Assembly (NCBI GenBank): GCA_029582165.1 | Contig: CM055881.1 | Span: forward strand, 23,479,594 to 23,543,593 | From: Portulaca oleracea | Taxonomy: Eukaryota; Streptophyta; Magnoliopsida; Caryophyllales; Portulacaceae | DNA: 64,000 nt | Direction of reading: 5' to 3' | Shown here: piece by piece, positions 32,580-41,278 of the stretch | Layout of the letters: every line of letters starts with the position of its first letter | Position numbering within the stretch: the stretch's first letter is position 1 | Notes under the pieces: model-generated | The model's input: the letters and a program-made list of their open reading frames with translations, nothing else | Database searches by the model: none | What the model was told of the DNA's origin: nothing | Program-made: the position numbers and the translations under genes

Positions 32580-34200
32580 TATGTCGCAAGTGCACAGTGT
32601 ACAATCATAGTATATCAAGGTCGTTCCCACGAGGACTTGTTCAACTTGCGCTTTGGACTATCCCACTACAAAGGATGCTAGGTTAATCAAATTGTTGAAT
32701 TTCTTATTTAACTAACACTACTTCTAAAAAAAGATGTAATTTTTATGGGTTTTATTAGATTAATAAAGGTGTTTAGAGAAATTACTCTAGTTATTCAATT
32801 AACTTAACGAAGAATAAATTATAGCACTCAGCAATTTGCACTAATCCGGGACCAATAATCATGATATGTCTAACACCACAACCTTTCAATTCGAGGAGAA
32901 TTACTTTAACTAAATTAAACACCTATTTTCATGACTATTCAATTTAAACAAAGTTAGCAACAGATTATATGATCCTAAGCACAAAATACATTATTTCTAA
33001 CCAAATTTTAAATCTATTTAATCTTTGTCAATCCAACTCCAATCACAATCTTTCTATCCGATAATTAAAAGTCTAATCCAAGTAATAGGTGATCAATAAA
33101 TTACTATGATAAACAATCCACAAAGATTAAGCGCATTGCCACTAATTACTTCGTACTAAAATTAATCAAAAAAGGTCAATCGAATAAATCGAGTTCATCC
33201 TCTAAATTAAAAACTAAATACTCATGAACGATAAAAAAACTACTCCTAAATCAACACAAATTATACTAGAAAACGTGATTGTATATAAGATAGAAGATAA
33301 CCACAATTTGGTAAACGGGTAAAAATCCTTGCTTGCGAAAGTTTCCTTCTCTCAAACTTGTATCTTCAGTCTCTAAACTATAGTTGATCTTTGATGGTTG
33401 GAGAAAACGGGGCCTTTTCTAGGTTAAAAGATGAGTTCCCCCCCCCCCCTTTTTTGTGAACGTCTGCCCCCTTTTCATAACACGCATCTGAATGTTAGGT
33501 GGAGCTAGGCGCAGGTAGTGCATCTTCCTTTTCTCCAGGCATGCTTATTCTAAATGAGGCGCGGTTAGAGTTTCCTTAGGCGTTGGCTCAGCTTCGTTAG
33601 ACATTGGTGGCGAATTTTGGGGCGCGGGTAATGCCTCTCCTTGCCTTCGCTTTTTCTCTTTCTGTTTCAGACGCAGTTAGCACCAAATGAGGCGCAACTA
33701 GCACCTCCGTCTCCCTTAGCCTCCGACTTAGACATCAGCAGCGCTTGATGAGGTGTTGCCAGCACCTGGGGTGCTTCAATTTTGGGCTAAGTTTCTCATG
33801 TTTTTTTTCCTCGATTCGTGACATAATCTACAAAATACTACTAATATCCAAACCAGGTGAAGTATCCATTATTTCGGTAGAAAAATAACACATTTGATTA
33901 CACTTCATCCCAAAATTCACATAAAAGTACCCAATTAACTCTATAAAATATAGACATATCACCTACTTAATTCCAGTATGTGTATAATCTACTTATACTC
34001 TTGAATTCCGACGGGAAGCTAGGTATTTGAGCTCTCATTTTGATTGTTAAGTGGAAGAAATATGCCCATGTTTCAATTTGTGAAGGTAATTACTTAATCT
34101 CTGGTAAAATTTTCTGCAATTTGAATGGGTTTCATATGATGATGATCATTCTTGTTTAAATTTATATATAATGATGATTTTCAATTTTAATTTTTTTTTT
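32580..34200. mobile_element. Degraded LTR-like sequence (Athila-like in style)
   Basis: A segment starting GTCGCAAGTGCACAGTG and containing TCGTTCCCACGAGGAC resembles the start of non-coding sequence in large gypsy elements. A run with repeated GGCGC-type words (33495-33770) recalls the GC-dyad clusters elsewhere in the window but with different sequence. A C11 run lies at 33438-33450. No ORF is defensible. Confidence 0.35.
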
Positions 34201-34238
34201 GTAGTTTGTAAAATCTGCTAGGGGTGACCTCTACAAAG

Positions 34239-34473
34239 GATAAGATGCCAGAGAATATATTAATATGGTTTGGTCATGTGTATAGGAGGGATGTGGACCC
34301 ACTTGTTCGGAGATGAGAAAAGATTACACTTCTACCACTTTTTCGTGGGCGTAAGAGGCCTATGAAGTCTATGAGAGAGGTGATTAGAGTCGACTTGAAG
34401 CACATGGAGCTAGTGGAGGACATGATACTTAATAAGGGTCTTTGATGATCTAGGATTAAGGTAACTGAGTGAG
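34239..34473 (+). pseudogene. LINE reverse-transcriptase C-terminal fragment
   Basis: The plus-strand translation reads like the C-terminal tail of plant non-LTR retrotransposon proteins: a WFGHVYRRDVDPLVRR block, then RGRKRPMKS and VDLKHMEL. Two stops interrupt it. Only about 78 codons remain, with no active-site motif. Confidence 0.65.
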
Positions 34474-34761
34474 GGCATGACATGTTACTAGTAGGGCTAT
34501 ATTATGCCTTTTCTGGGTGTTATTTGTGCTCTCATCATGTTTTTATTTAGCAAGTACATTTGATTCACTAACAAACCATTGCTTGCATTACACATGTATG
34601 AAGCTTTCTTTCTGCATGCTCCGCTTGTTCTATTGATTTCCAAGCAGTTTGTCCTTCTAGTTGTCAAAAGGCTTTTTTAGCTTTTAAAAGGTTGATTGGT
34701 CCGCCCTCTTCATGCACATTCATGCACTCTGGCACTTTTTTTTTTAGGGGAGGGGGAATCT

Positions 34762-34881
34762 TGTGAAATAATGGACTTGAGCCCAATTCAACCCCAAAAG
34801 CTAGCTTAGGAGGTTGACGCACCCAAGCCATTATAAACACCACAATATGGGTGTCAAAGGCGGATGTGGGACAACTCAACA
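34762..34881 (-). repeat. LTR-A copy 1 (120 bp)
   Basis: Plus-strand ends are TGTGAAATAATGG and CAACTCAACA. It is nearly identical to copies 2 and 3, and its outer edge abuts the AATCT target duplication. Confidence 0.88.
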
Positions 34882-34953
34882 CGCCCCCCTCACCACGAGG
34901 CGTAGACAACTGCGGGCGCGGCCCCAACATCAATGACGCTGGCTCTGATACCA

Positions 34954-35165
34954 TGTTAAATTTCACCCAATTTGGTGAAACTAAAAGAGAGAAGAGGGAG
35001 AGAGATTTGAGAAATGATATTATTGATGAATCTCAACTCAAAGATACGAGGAGGAGAGGAAGGTTATATATAACCAACCTCCCTAACAGACCAAGAAACA
35101 AGATAAAGAAACAAAGAAATAAAATTGTGAACAAATTGGAAATACAAGATTTACTATTCCTAACA
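34954..35165 (-). repeat. LTR-B (212 bp), a different LTR family
   Basis: It has perfect 5-bp inverted ends TGTTA/TAACA. On the minus strand it starts TGTTAGGAATAG after a polypurine tract (TTTGGGGGGGGGGGA) and ends TTTAACA, directly followed by the primer-binding site TGGTATCAGAGCC (34941-34953). It shows no similarity to LTR-A beyond the ends. Confidence 0.82.
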
Positions 35166-35449
35166 TCCCCCCCCCCCCAAATTGGAGGGTGTCAAAACTC
35201 CAATTTGCCAACAATGGAAATCTTGAACTTTATCTACCACAGCTTCCTCGCCATCACCACAACTCGTAATAACGGGTGAAATGGACGTAAACACGGAAGA
35301 ACTTCGTGGAGTCAAATGACGAAAGAAAGATAGATTGCCGAATTTTTCCAGGTATTGAAATTGTCTCCGGCGAATACATTGGCCTAATAGAGACTTTCCT
35401 GGTTGATCGGACGAGAGAACAAAGAAAAGAAAAACACATAGTTGAAAGC

Positions 35450-35678
35450 CATCAGTAGGCGGCATAGCAACATTCCAAATCTTACTGTCACAATAATCTG
35501 TCATCCCAATTTGATCAAAGAACACAAGGTTGGCCTCTGGTAAACACACACATCTTCCATAGAACTCCATCAAGGCAGTGGCAACCAACAATTCTCCAGA
35601 GAACCCCAAGCTAATACCCAGATGGTGGAAACCGCCCAATTCCGCAAATAAAACACCAACACGGAATGAAATAACCAA
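35450..35678 (-). pseudogene. PPR-like gene fragment inside the composite retroelement
   Basis: The minus-strand frame contains LGFSGELLVATALMEFYGRC followed by LPEANLVFFDQI. This fits the pentatricopeptide repeat pattern (LVxxALMxxYxxCGxLxxAxxVFD) of plant organelle RNA-binding proteins. Only one to two repeats are present, and the frame then runs into unrelated sequence toward the polypurine tract. Recognition is by motif, not by alignment. Confidence 0.6.
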
Positions 35679-35849
35679 AAGAGAACAACCTAATTCAAGA
35701 CACCCAGAAAGGTAACACGCTCAAACAATCAAAATTGACAACTGAACTCCCAAATAAGTTCAAACTACCGAATGCCCAGTTGAATACTCATTCTGCCGAC
35801 GAAGAGACGTGGGGAAGGAGATGGATGGAAGTTCAAGAATCGGTTAACA

Positions 35850-36071
35850 ATGAAACTGAAACATAAGATAAGAGAGAGAAAGAAACCGCCATTGATCGAG
35901 AAATCTGAGAAGCAGCTTGCAAATTACTGCTCGGTTCTTGAAGGAGAAGACTCGTACGATTGCTGGAAAGCGTATTTCGAGCTCAAAGATCTCGAGAAAG
36001 AGGCGCCGAAATCTTCACGGTTTTCAGGAACAGAGCTATCTTCGCGATTTTCAGGGACGAGAATTTCTTGA
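35850..36071 (+). pseudogene. Host-gene-like fragment on the opposite strand (CCG-binding protein-like)
   Basis: A plus-strand frame of 73 codons contains EKSEKQLANYCSVLEGEDSY followed by CWKAYFELKDLEKEAPK. This reminds me of the C-terminal part of plant CCG-binding protein 1/MEE14-type proteins, but from memory only. It then degenerates into an SSRFSGTE repeat. It is antisense to the retroelement. Confidence 0.4.
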
Positions 36072-36199
36072 TTTTCTTCCACCATTGATGAATCTTGCTT
36101 GAGCTTGTGAAGGCGGGAAAATAATTGGAGGGAAAACCAGACCCCAAAATTGGCACCAGGCTTGAATTCTATCTCCGGAACTCTCAGAATGTGATGTAA

Positions 36200-36430
36200 T
36201 TACAGCGGCGTCGTAACCCTAACCCTAGATCCAACCTCCAGTTTCCCCTTTAATTCGTCGGAGTTGAAGGTGTAGGATGCGACGCAGTCCGATAAGGGTC
36301 CGGGCGGGAGGCCGTACTTGGGGAGGATGTTGTAGACGGAAGTCGCCGAAGAATCGGAGACGCAGCAAGCTCCAGATCCAGCAATCTTGGCCTTGATGTT
36401 ATCGATGGTGTCGGAGCTCTCGACTTCGAA
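36200..36430 (-). pseudogene. Captured in-frame ubiquitin-DUF538 chimeric fragment
   Basis: Minus-strand reading from 36430 to the TAA at 36200-36202 is open for 76 codons. The first 16 residues, with EVESSDTIDNIKAKI, match ubiquitin positions 16-30 except Val26 to Ile. After an AGSGACC linker follows VYNILPKYGLPPGPLSD and CVASYTFNSDELKGKLEV, which fits the core of plant DUF538 proteins (VYxxLxKYGLPxGLLP...SYT). There is no start codon: a TGA lies two codons upstream (36434-36436), so the chimera would need another start to be made. The two parts look like separate captured exonic pieces joined in frame. Confidence 0.72.
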
Positions 36431-36625
36431 TCAATTAGCAGAAGCCAGAAATGGCTCGCGACGGACAAAGGCCGGCGTCGGAGACAGGGGACGACATGAG
36501 AACCTCCGGTAACTTCCGGCGAAGTTTCCGGCGAGATGATTTGCAAAAGTAGGCAGAAACTGGGCGAATCTGAGTGTGGGAAGCGGCAAGAGAGAGAAAG
36601 AGAAAATCAGATCAGTAGCCACCCA

Positions 36626-36638
36626 GGCTCTGATACCG
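36626..36638 (-). other. Primer-binding site of internal region
   Basis: The minus strand reads CGGTATCAGAGCC directly after LTR-A copy 2, one change from the initiator tRNA-Met complement TGGTATCAGAGCC. Confidence 0.75.
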
Positions 36639-36758
36639 TGTGAAATAATGGACTTGAGCCCAATTCAACCCCAAAAGCTAGCTTAGGAGGTTGAGGCACC
36701 CAAGCCATTATAAACACCACAATATGGGTGTCAAAGGCCGATGTGGGACAACTCAACA
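36639..36758 (-). repeat. LTR-A copy 2 (120 bp)
   Basis: It has the same ends as copies 1 and 3. With copy 3 and the 71-bp spacer between them it forms a 311-bp minimal unit made only of LTR, primer-binding site, purine tract and LTR. Confidence 0.87.
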
Positions 36759-36829
36759 CGCCCCCTCATCACGAGGCGCAGACAACTGCGGGCGCGACCC
36801 CAACATCAATGACCCTGGCTATGGTACCA
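36759..36829 (-). other. 71-bp spacer with primer-binding site and purine tract
   Basis: On the minus strand it begins TGGTACCATAGCC (a damaged primer-binding site) and ends GATGAGGGGGCG just before LTR-A copy 2. The 72-bp spacer at 34882-34953 is a close copy, with the undamaged site TGGTATCAGAGCC. Confidence 0.8.
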
Positions 36830-36949
36830 TGTGAAATAATGGACTTGAGCCCAATTCAACCCCAAAAGCTAGCTTAGGAGGTTGAGGCACCCAAGTCATT
36901 ATAAACACCACAATATGGGTGTCAAAGGCCGATGTGGGACAACTCAACA
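36830..36949 (-). repeat. LTR-A copy 3 (120 bp)
   Basis: It ends at the AATCT target duplication. It is nearly identical to copy 2. Confidence 0.87.
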
Positions 36950-37025
36950 AATCTGCCTACATTTTGATTCCCCCAGACCCCGCGTTAGCGAGATTATATT
37001 TAGGCTTCTTGTTGTTGTATTTTGT
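36950..37025 (+). repeat. Possible SINE 3' end (Au-like)
   Basis: The sequence GCCTACATTTTGATTCCCCCAGACCCCGCG, here spread over 36955-36985, resembles the 3' part of plant Au-type SINEs. It is followed by a TTGTTGTTG tail near 37010. The composite retroelement would then have landed in it. The match is from memory. Confidence 0.4.
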
Positions 37026-37427
37026 AAAATTTGCCCCTTATTCAGGTTGAGATTTTGTTCCGAATTGTTATTTTGAGAGATGTATTTCTATGGTTTTCTC
37101 CATCTCTATTTTTCACTTGTATTTCTGTGGGATGTATTTATGAGGTTAAGTGTTTAGCCATAGAAAGAAGAAGAACAAAGGAAGGAGGAAAGAAGAGGGG
37201 CAAAGTAGGAAGGGCTAATATCTTTTATACTTAAAAAGGAATCTTTGGTCGAATTTTAGTCGGATTCCATCAGAGAGTTACTAGTAAATCTTTAGTGGCA
37301 AAGATTAAAGTACCCCAAAATCATTTTTGAAGCATGTGGGTTGAAAAATTAGTTACCCAAAAGTTAGGCACCCTGTGTAATTTTTTGATATTTTTAGTAC
37401 AACTTTTATTACAATTATTATCATTTT

Positions 37428-37525
37428 CTTTATATTTTTGCTAATGCTCATAATGTGTGATGACGATGTTCATATTCTTTATATTTTTGTCAATGCTCAC
37501 AATGTCTGATGACGATGTTCATATT
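37428..37525 (+). repeat. Tandem duplication, period 49 bp
   Basis: CTTTATATTTTTG...GATGACGATGTTCATATT occurs twice in a row with four differences. Confidence 0.8.
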
Positions 37526-37697
37526 TTCTTATGTAGCTAATAACTATAAATCAGGATTTATATATACTTGCGTTAAAAAATCATAATAAACAAATGAAGG
37601 GTAGCCCGCTCCGCGAATAAACACAAGGTTTCGCTGTACTTCAATGGGTCTGGAGCTTCAGTTTACTTTACTTTATTAGACAACAGACACACATTTA

Positions 37698-37928
37698 GGC
37701 TCCGTTCTTTTATGCAGTAGGTATGACACCGCACCGCACTCTTTAATTTCTACCACACTTCACCACACCACACCACAATCATTACTAATATATCTCTTCA
37801 CTTTTCTCATCTACTTTTCACATTCTCTCTCCTCACCTACCCCACATATCACAACTCACCACACTTTTTCAAATTCCACTACACCCCATCATTACCACGC
37901 CGCACCAATCGTATAAAAGAATGGAGAC
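37698..37928. mobile_element. Tourist-like MITE (PIF/Harbinger), 231 bp
   Basis: The left end GGCTCCGTTCTTTTATGC and right end GTATAAAAGAATGGAGAC are imperfect inverted repeats. The target duplication is TTA (37695-37697 and 37929-37931). The interior is rich in CACCACACC and shares CATCTACTTTTCACATTC with the next MITE. Confidence 0.72.
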
Positions 37929-38148
37929 TTAATGAGCATAGTTTAACCCATGTTGATGAGTTTGGACGCAGGAGTGCACGATGAGCTTAATTAGGAGTAC
38001 ACTCATATCTTTAATTACTACCTAAGTAGCATGGGCTCCCTCGTACGAGTAACGCATGATGAAAATATGTAAGCCTATATATCATCCAATGAATGTAGGA
38101 GTTGCGGTGAAATTCATGAGATTAGTCCAGTTTCCGATATGGTCTTAA

Positions 38149-38443
38149 GGCCCTGTTATTTTGTGCGGTTTCATGCCACATCTGTCATATTTTTCCACAA
38201 TTACCCCAATCCTTCCATGCCATACCATATTTAAATACAACAATCATAACTTTCTTTTTTCTCACTTTTCTCTCTCCTCATTTTCAGCATCTACTTTTCA
38301 CATTCCCTCTCACCACCTATTACATCAATCATATTTACCATAAATTTTAATATCTTACCATACCATACCATACCATACTTTCCACATCATTGTCATATTA
38401 TACCATTTAACGCATCCAATTTGCCACACAAAAGAACATGACC
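38149..38443. mobile_element. Tourist-like MITE (PIF/Harbinger), 295 bp
   Basis: The left end GGCCCTGTTATTTTGTGCGG and right end CCACACAAAAGAACATGACC are inverted repeats, with TAA duplicated at 38146-38148 and 38444-38446. It is related to the copy 220 bp upstream. Its interior has ACCAT repeats (38358-38378). Confidence 0.75.
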
Positions 38444-38497
38444 TAAATTTAAGAAAAGCAAAAGATAAAGGCCCAAGATGATCAGCGGAAAGTAGTA

Positions 38498-39296
38498 CTT
38501 CTCGTTCAAAAATAATTGTCTTTCACACTTTTTAAGGTCTATCTTTATTCAATAATTTCTCACATAATATTTTATCAAAAAATATAATTTTATACTTTTT
38601 TAATAAGGTTTTTGGATGCTAATATACTGAACTTTTGGGGTATTGGACAATAATATACTGAACTTTGACCTTGAACAATAATACACTAAACTTTGGGTGG
38701 TGTTGAACACTAATATATGCACCCAGAACGATTATGTCTCGGTGTCAGACTCGGTAATAATCCTACGTAACAGTAGAGGAGATGAATTGCCCCAAAAATA
38801 TTTAAACTTATGACATGTCAGCTAATCCACGCATAAGCAAAAAGAATCAACTTTGAAAAGAATAGAAAAAACATAAAATCACATTTGTTTAAACATGTTT
38901 TCACTAAGATTGTTGTTGTAGTTGTATAAAATCATATTTGCTTGTGTAGATTAGCTGACATGTCATAAATTTAGATATTATTTAGCTAATTTATCTTCGA
39001 CCTGCCACGTAAGATCGTCACCAAGTCGACCATCGTCGGAATCATTCCTGGTGCATTATTGTCCAACACCCTTTAAAGTTCAGGGTATTATTGTCCAAGA
39101 TCAAAATTCATTGCATTATTGTTCAATACCCAAAAGTTCAGTATATTAGTATCCAAAATTTTTTTTTCCTAGTATTTTTCATTGTGAATCTCATAATATA
39201 AATTTTATATGATGAATTATTCTATATATTAAGAAGTTAACGATCAAAATTTTGTTAACACAACTCCCGGGACGACAAATTAAAAACCGGAGGGAG
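38498..39296. mobile_element. Stowaway-like MITE interrupted by a fold-back element
   Basis: The right end CCGGAGGGAG followed by TA is the Stowaway (Tc1/mariner) end. The left end CTTCTCGTTC preceded by TA is a decayed partner. Together with TTGTC/GACGACAA flanking words they frame about 250 bp of MITE sequence split by the insertion at 38607-39161. Confidence 0.6.
38607..39161. mobile_element. Fold-back/Mutator-like MITE with long terminal inverted repeats
   Basis: The first 115 bp (TTTTTGGATGCTAATATACT, then GAACTTTTGGGGTATTGGAC onward) are the reverse complement, with some changes, of the last 115 bp. Each arm is built of three tandem sub-repeats of the type AATAATATACTGAACTTT. I could not settle the target duplication because both edges lie in A/T runs. 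Confidence 0.7.
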
Positions 39297-41278
39297 TACA
39301 AGATTGAGAGACCAAAGTGCAAAATCCAACCCTGACCCTGAGATCATGATCTCTGTTCTCTAGCTGCCTTTTGGTCAATATATATCACATATGGTGTGTG
39401 CTATGCGATAATGTGAATACACAATTATAATAACTAAGAATCATTAAAATAACACAAGTAAACAATGATAATATTTGGGAGAAATGCCAATAAAGTGCAC
39501 TTTTGGTGCCATAACATTGAAAATAAAACACCTCCCTCTCCCAACGCGAACAGGCAACAGGGGCACCAAGTAACCCAGTTTCCACCCTCCCCTCTCTCTC
39601 TCCCCCAAACTCCTCCTTACAGTCCGAGGTAGGTCTAAATTCCCAATCCCTAAGTATGTCGTTCCTGAATTTCTTCCCCTTTTCTTCATCTCTACTCAAA
39701 GATCTCACTTTTTTTCATCTGATTTGGGTTTTGTCATGTTCAATTTCAAGATTTCTATTGTATTTATGATGGGATTTTGGGGTGTAATCCCTCCAGTTAT
39801 GTTGCATTGCGTGTATCAATTTTTCTGACGATCAGTATGATTACTAAGGGTGAAATGTTTTCTGGGTCTCGTTCTAACTGATGTTTGGAGCTGCTCATGG
39901 GTGGTGTTCTGTGTTTGGTGTGATTGTTAGTTTAGTTAGTGTTACTCAAAATATTCAAACAATAAGTGTGATTCAAAGTTTGATACATTAGCTAAGATTT
40001 AATGGTTTGGCAGTTTCGCCTCTTCTGTTTAAGATTAATTTGGGTTTTTTTTTTGTGGGGGTGGGGGGGGGGGGGGAGCGTGAATAGCAGCAAATTGATT
40101 ATCCAAGCAATGGTTGTTAAAATGTGGAGAATTCATTTCACATGAAGGAATTATAAGATTCAGGTTGTTGAGTTATGACTCTTTGATCATCTATGTGGTT
40201 CTGTTATGGTGGGTTAGAAATTACCAATGGCTGATGTGATGAAGCTTTTTAAGTCAAAATATTTATCGTTTTCCTGAGTTGCCAGCTTAAGACAATATTG
40301 TTTTCGAGGTTGTGCTGTTTGCAGATATTGTAATTGAAATTGATGCTTTAGAGGATGGGGGATTCATGGCATGTGGGCAGTTTTATGTATGTTGTGTTCT
40401 AGCTATGTCCTCTTTGTTCATGTAAGGTTTTGGTCAACTTGAGCATGTTTAAAGTAGGAAATACTTCACAGGGAACATCTTAGAGTGATAACGTTGGGGA
40501 TTTGGGTGGAAGTAGGGTCGTTACATGAATGATTGTGGAGGTCTGATAACTTCTATTGGACCCTTTACTGACAATAGGATTTTGCATACTGGGATTCATT
40601 AGATTAACCGAGTATGGGTTTGACTTACCTTAGGTTTATCATATCTGCTAGTTATCAGCATGAGTGCTCACTTGGGCATGGGTAATGAAAATGCACTCGC
40701 TGTTGGTACTGGTTTCCTCACATTGTCATTAAGCTAAAACCAGGTCTAGGTGTCTAGCTCAGTTGTTAAACCTACTTTCACTTGTCGTCCTTCCATCTGT
40801 TTTACTAATATTTTACATACCTCCTTAGATCCCTCCTGCACTGTGGCTCTCTGCATAAATTACCTCTTAAACATTGACTTTTGTTTTCCCTGTGCAAGTG
40901 CACTGACTTGGCATATGGAAGGAAAATTGTGTCTTTTATCTGTTAGTGGTTACCTTAATTCATTAGTTTTATTACTAGTAATCTTGTTGACTTTGCATTA
41001 CTATGTGTGATGGCATGACTTGTTTGTGAAATATTACTGTAAAAGCTTTGTAAGTGCCTTCTTCCGTGTTGGCTTTTATTGGATATTTAGATCTGACCTC
41101 TACTCTGATTTGATTTTAGGTTGTGTAATTTCTCTGGTCCAGAATTCACTGGAGAAAGTACGCAACTTTGGCTGCAGATGCTGTGATTATTACAAGCTGT
41201 TTGATACAGTGAGTTGCTTAGGGGGGTTGGAGTTGACAGCTGACTTGCCTCGGTAGGGAGTCGTATACGTAGTTAATT
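39297..41278 (+). promoter_or_regulatory. Promoter and 5' UTR region of SPPL1
   Basis: A CT-rich stretch (39525-39625) typical of plant 5' UTRs ends at a donor-like CCGAG|GTAGGT (intron from 39629). A matching acceptor TTGATTTTAG lies before 41120, and the ATG is at 41279, so a 5' UTR intron of about 1.5 kb is likely. Inside it is a G run (40059-40077). A TATA-like ATATATAT lies at 39379. The arrangement is inferred from splice-site style. Confidence 0.45.

Larger units (their letters stand above)
34762..36949 (-). mobile_element. Composite small LTR retroelement (TRIM-like) with four LTRs and captured gene pieces
   Basis: The unit is flanked by a perfect 5-bp duplication AATCT (34757-34761 and 36950-36954), so it behaves as one insertion. 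Read on the minus strand the order is: LTR-A (36949-36830), 71-bp spacer, LTR-A (36758-36639), 1.47-kb internal region, LTR-B (35165-34954), 72-bp spacer, LTR-A (34881-34762). Each internal LTR is followed by a primer-binding site of the TGGTATCAGAGCC type, and each downstream LTR is preceded by a purine-rich tract. No gag or pol is encoded, so it would need proteins from another element. The internal region carries fragments resembling host genes. Confidence 0.82.

Noticed and set aside
34851..35279. 142-codon plus-strand ORF across LTR-A, LTR-B and the polypurine tract
   Set aside because: It runs antisense over LTR junctions and shows no protein similarity. It is a by-product of the repeat structure.
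37800..38343. Serine/histidine/proline-rich short ORFs near the Tourist MITEs
   Set aside because: The composition follows CT/CA-rich MITE interiors, with no coding signal.
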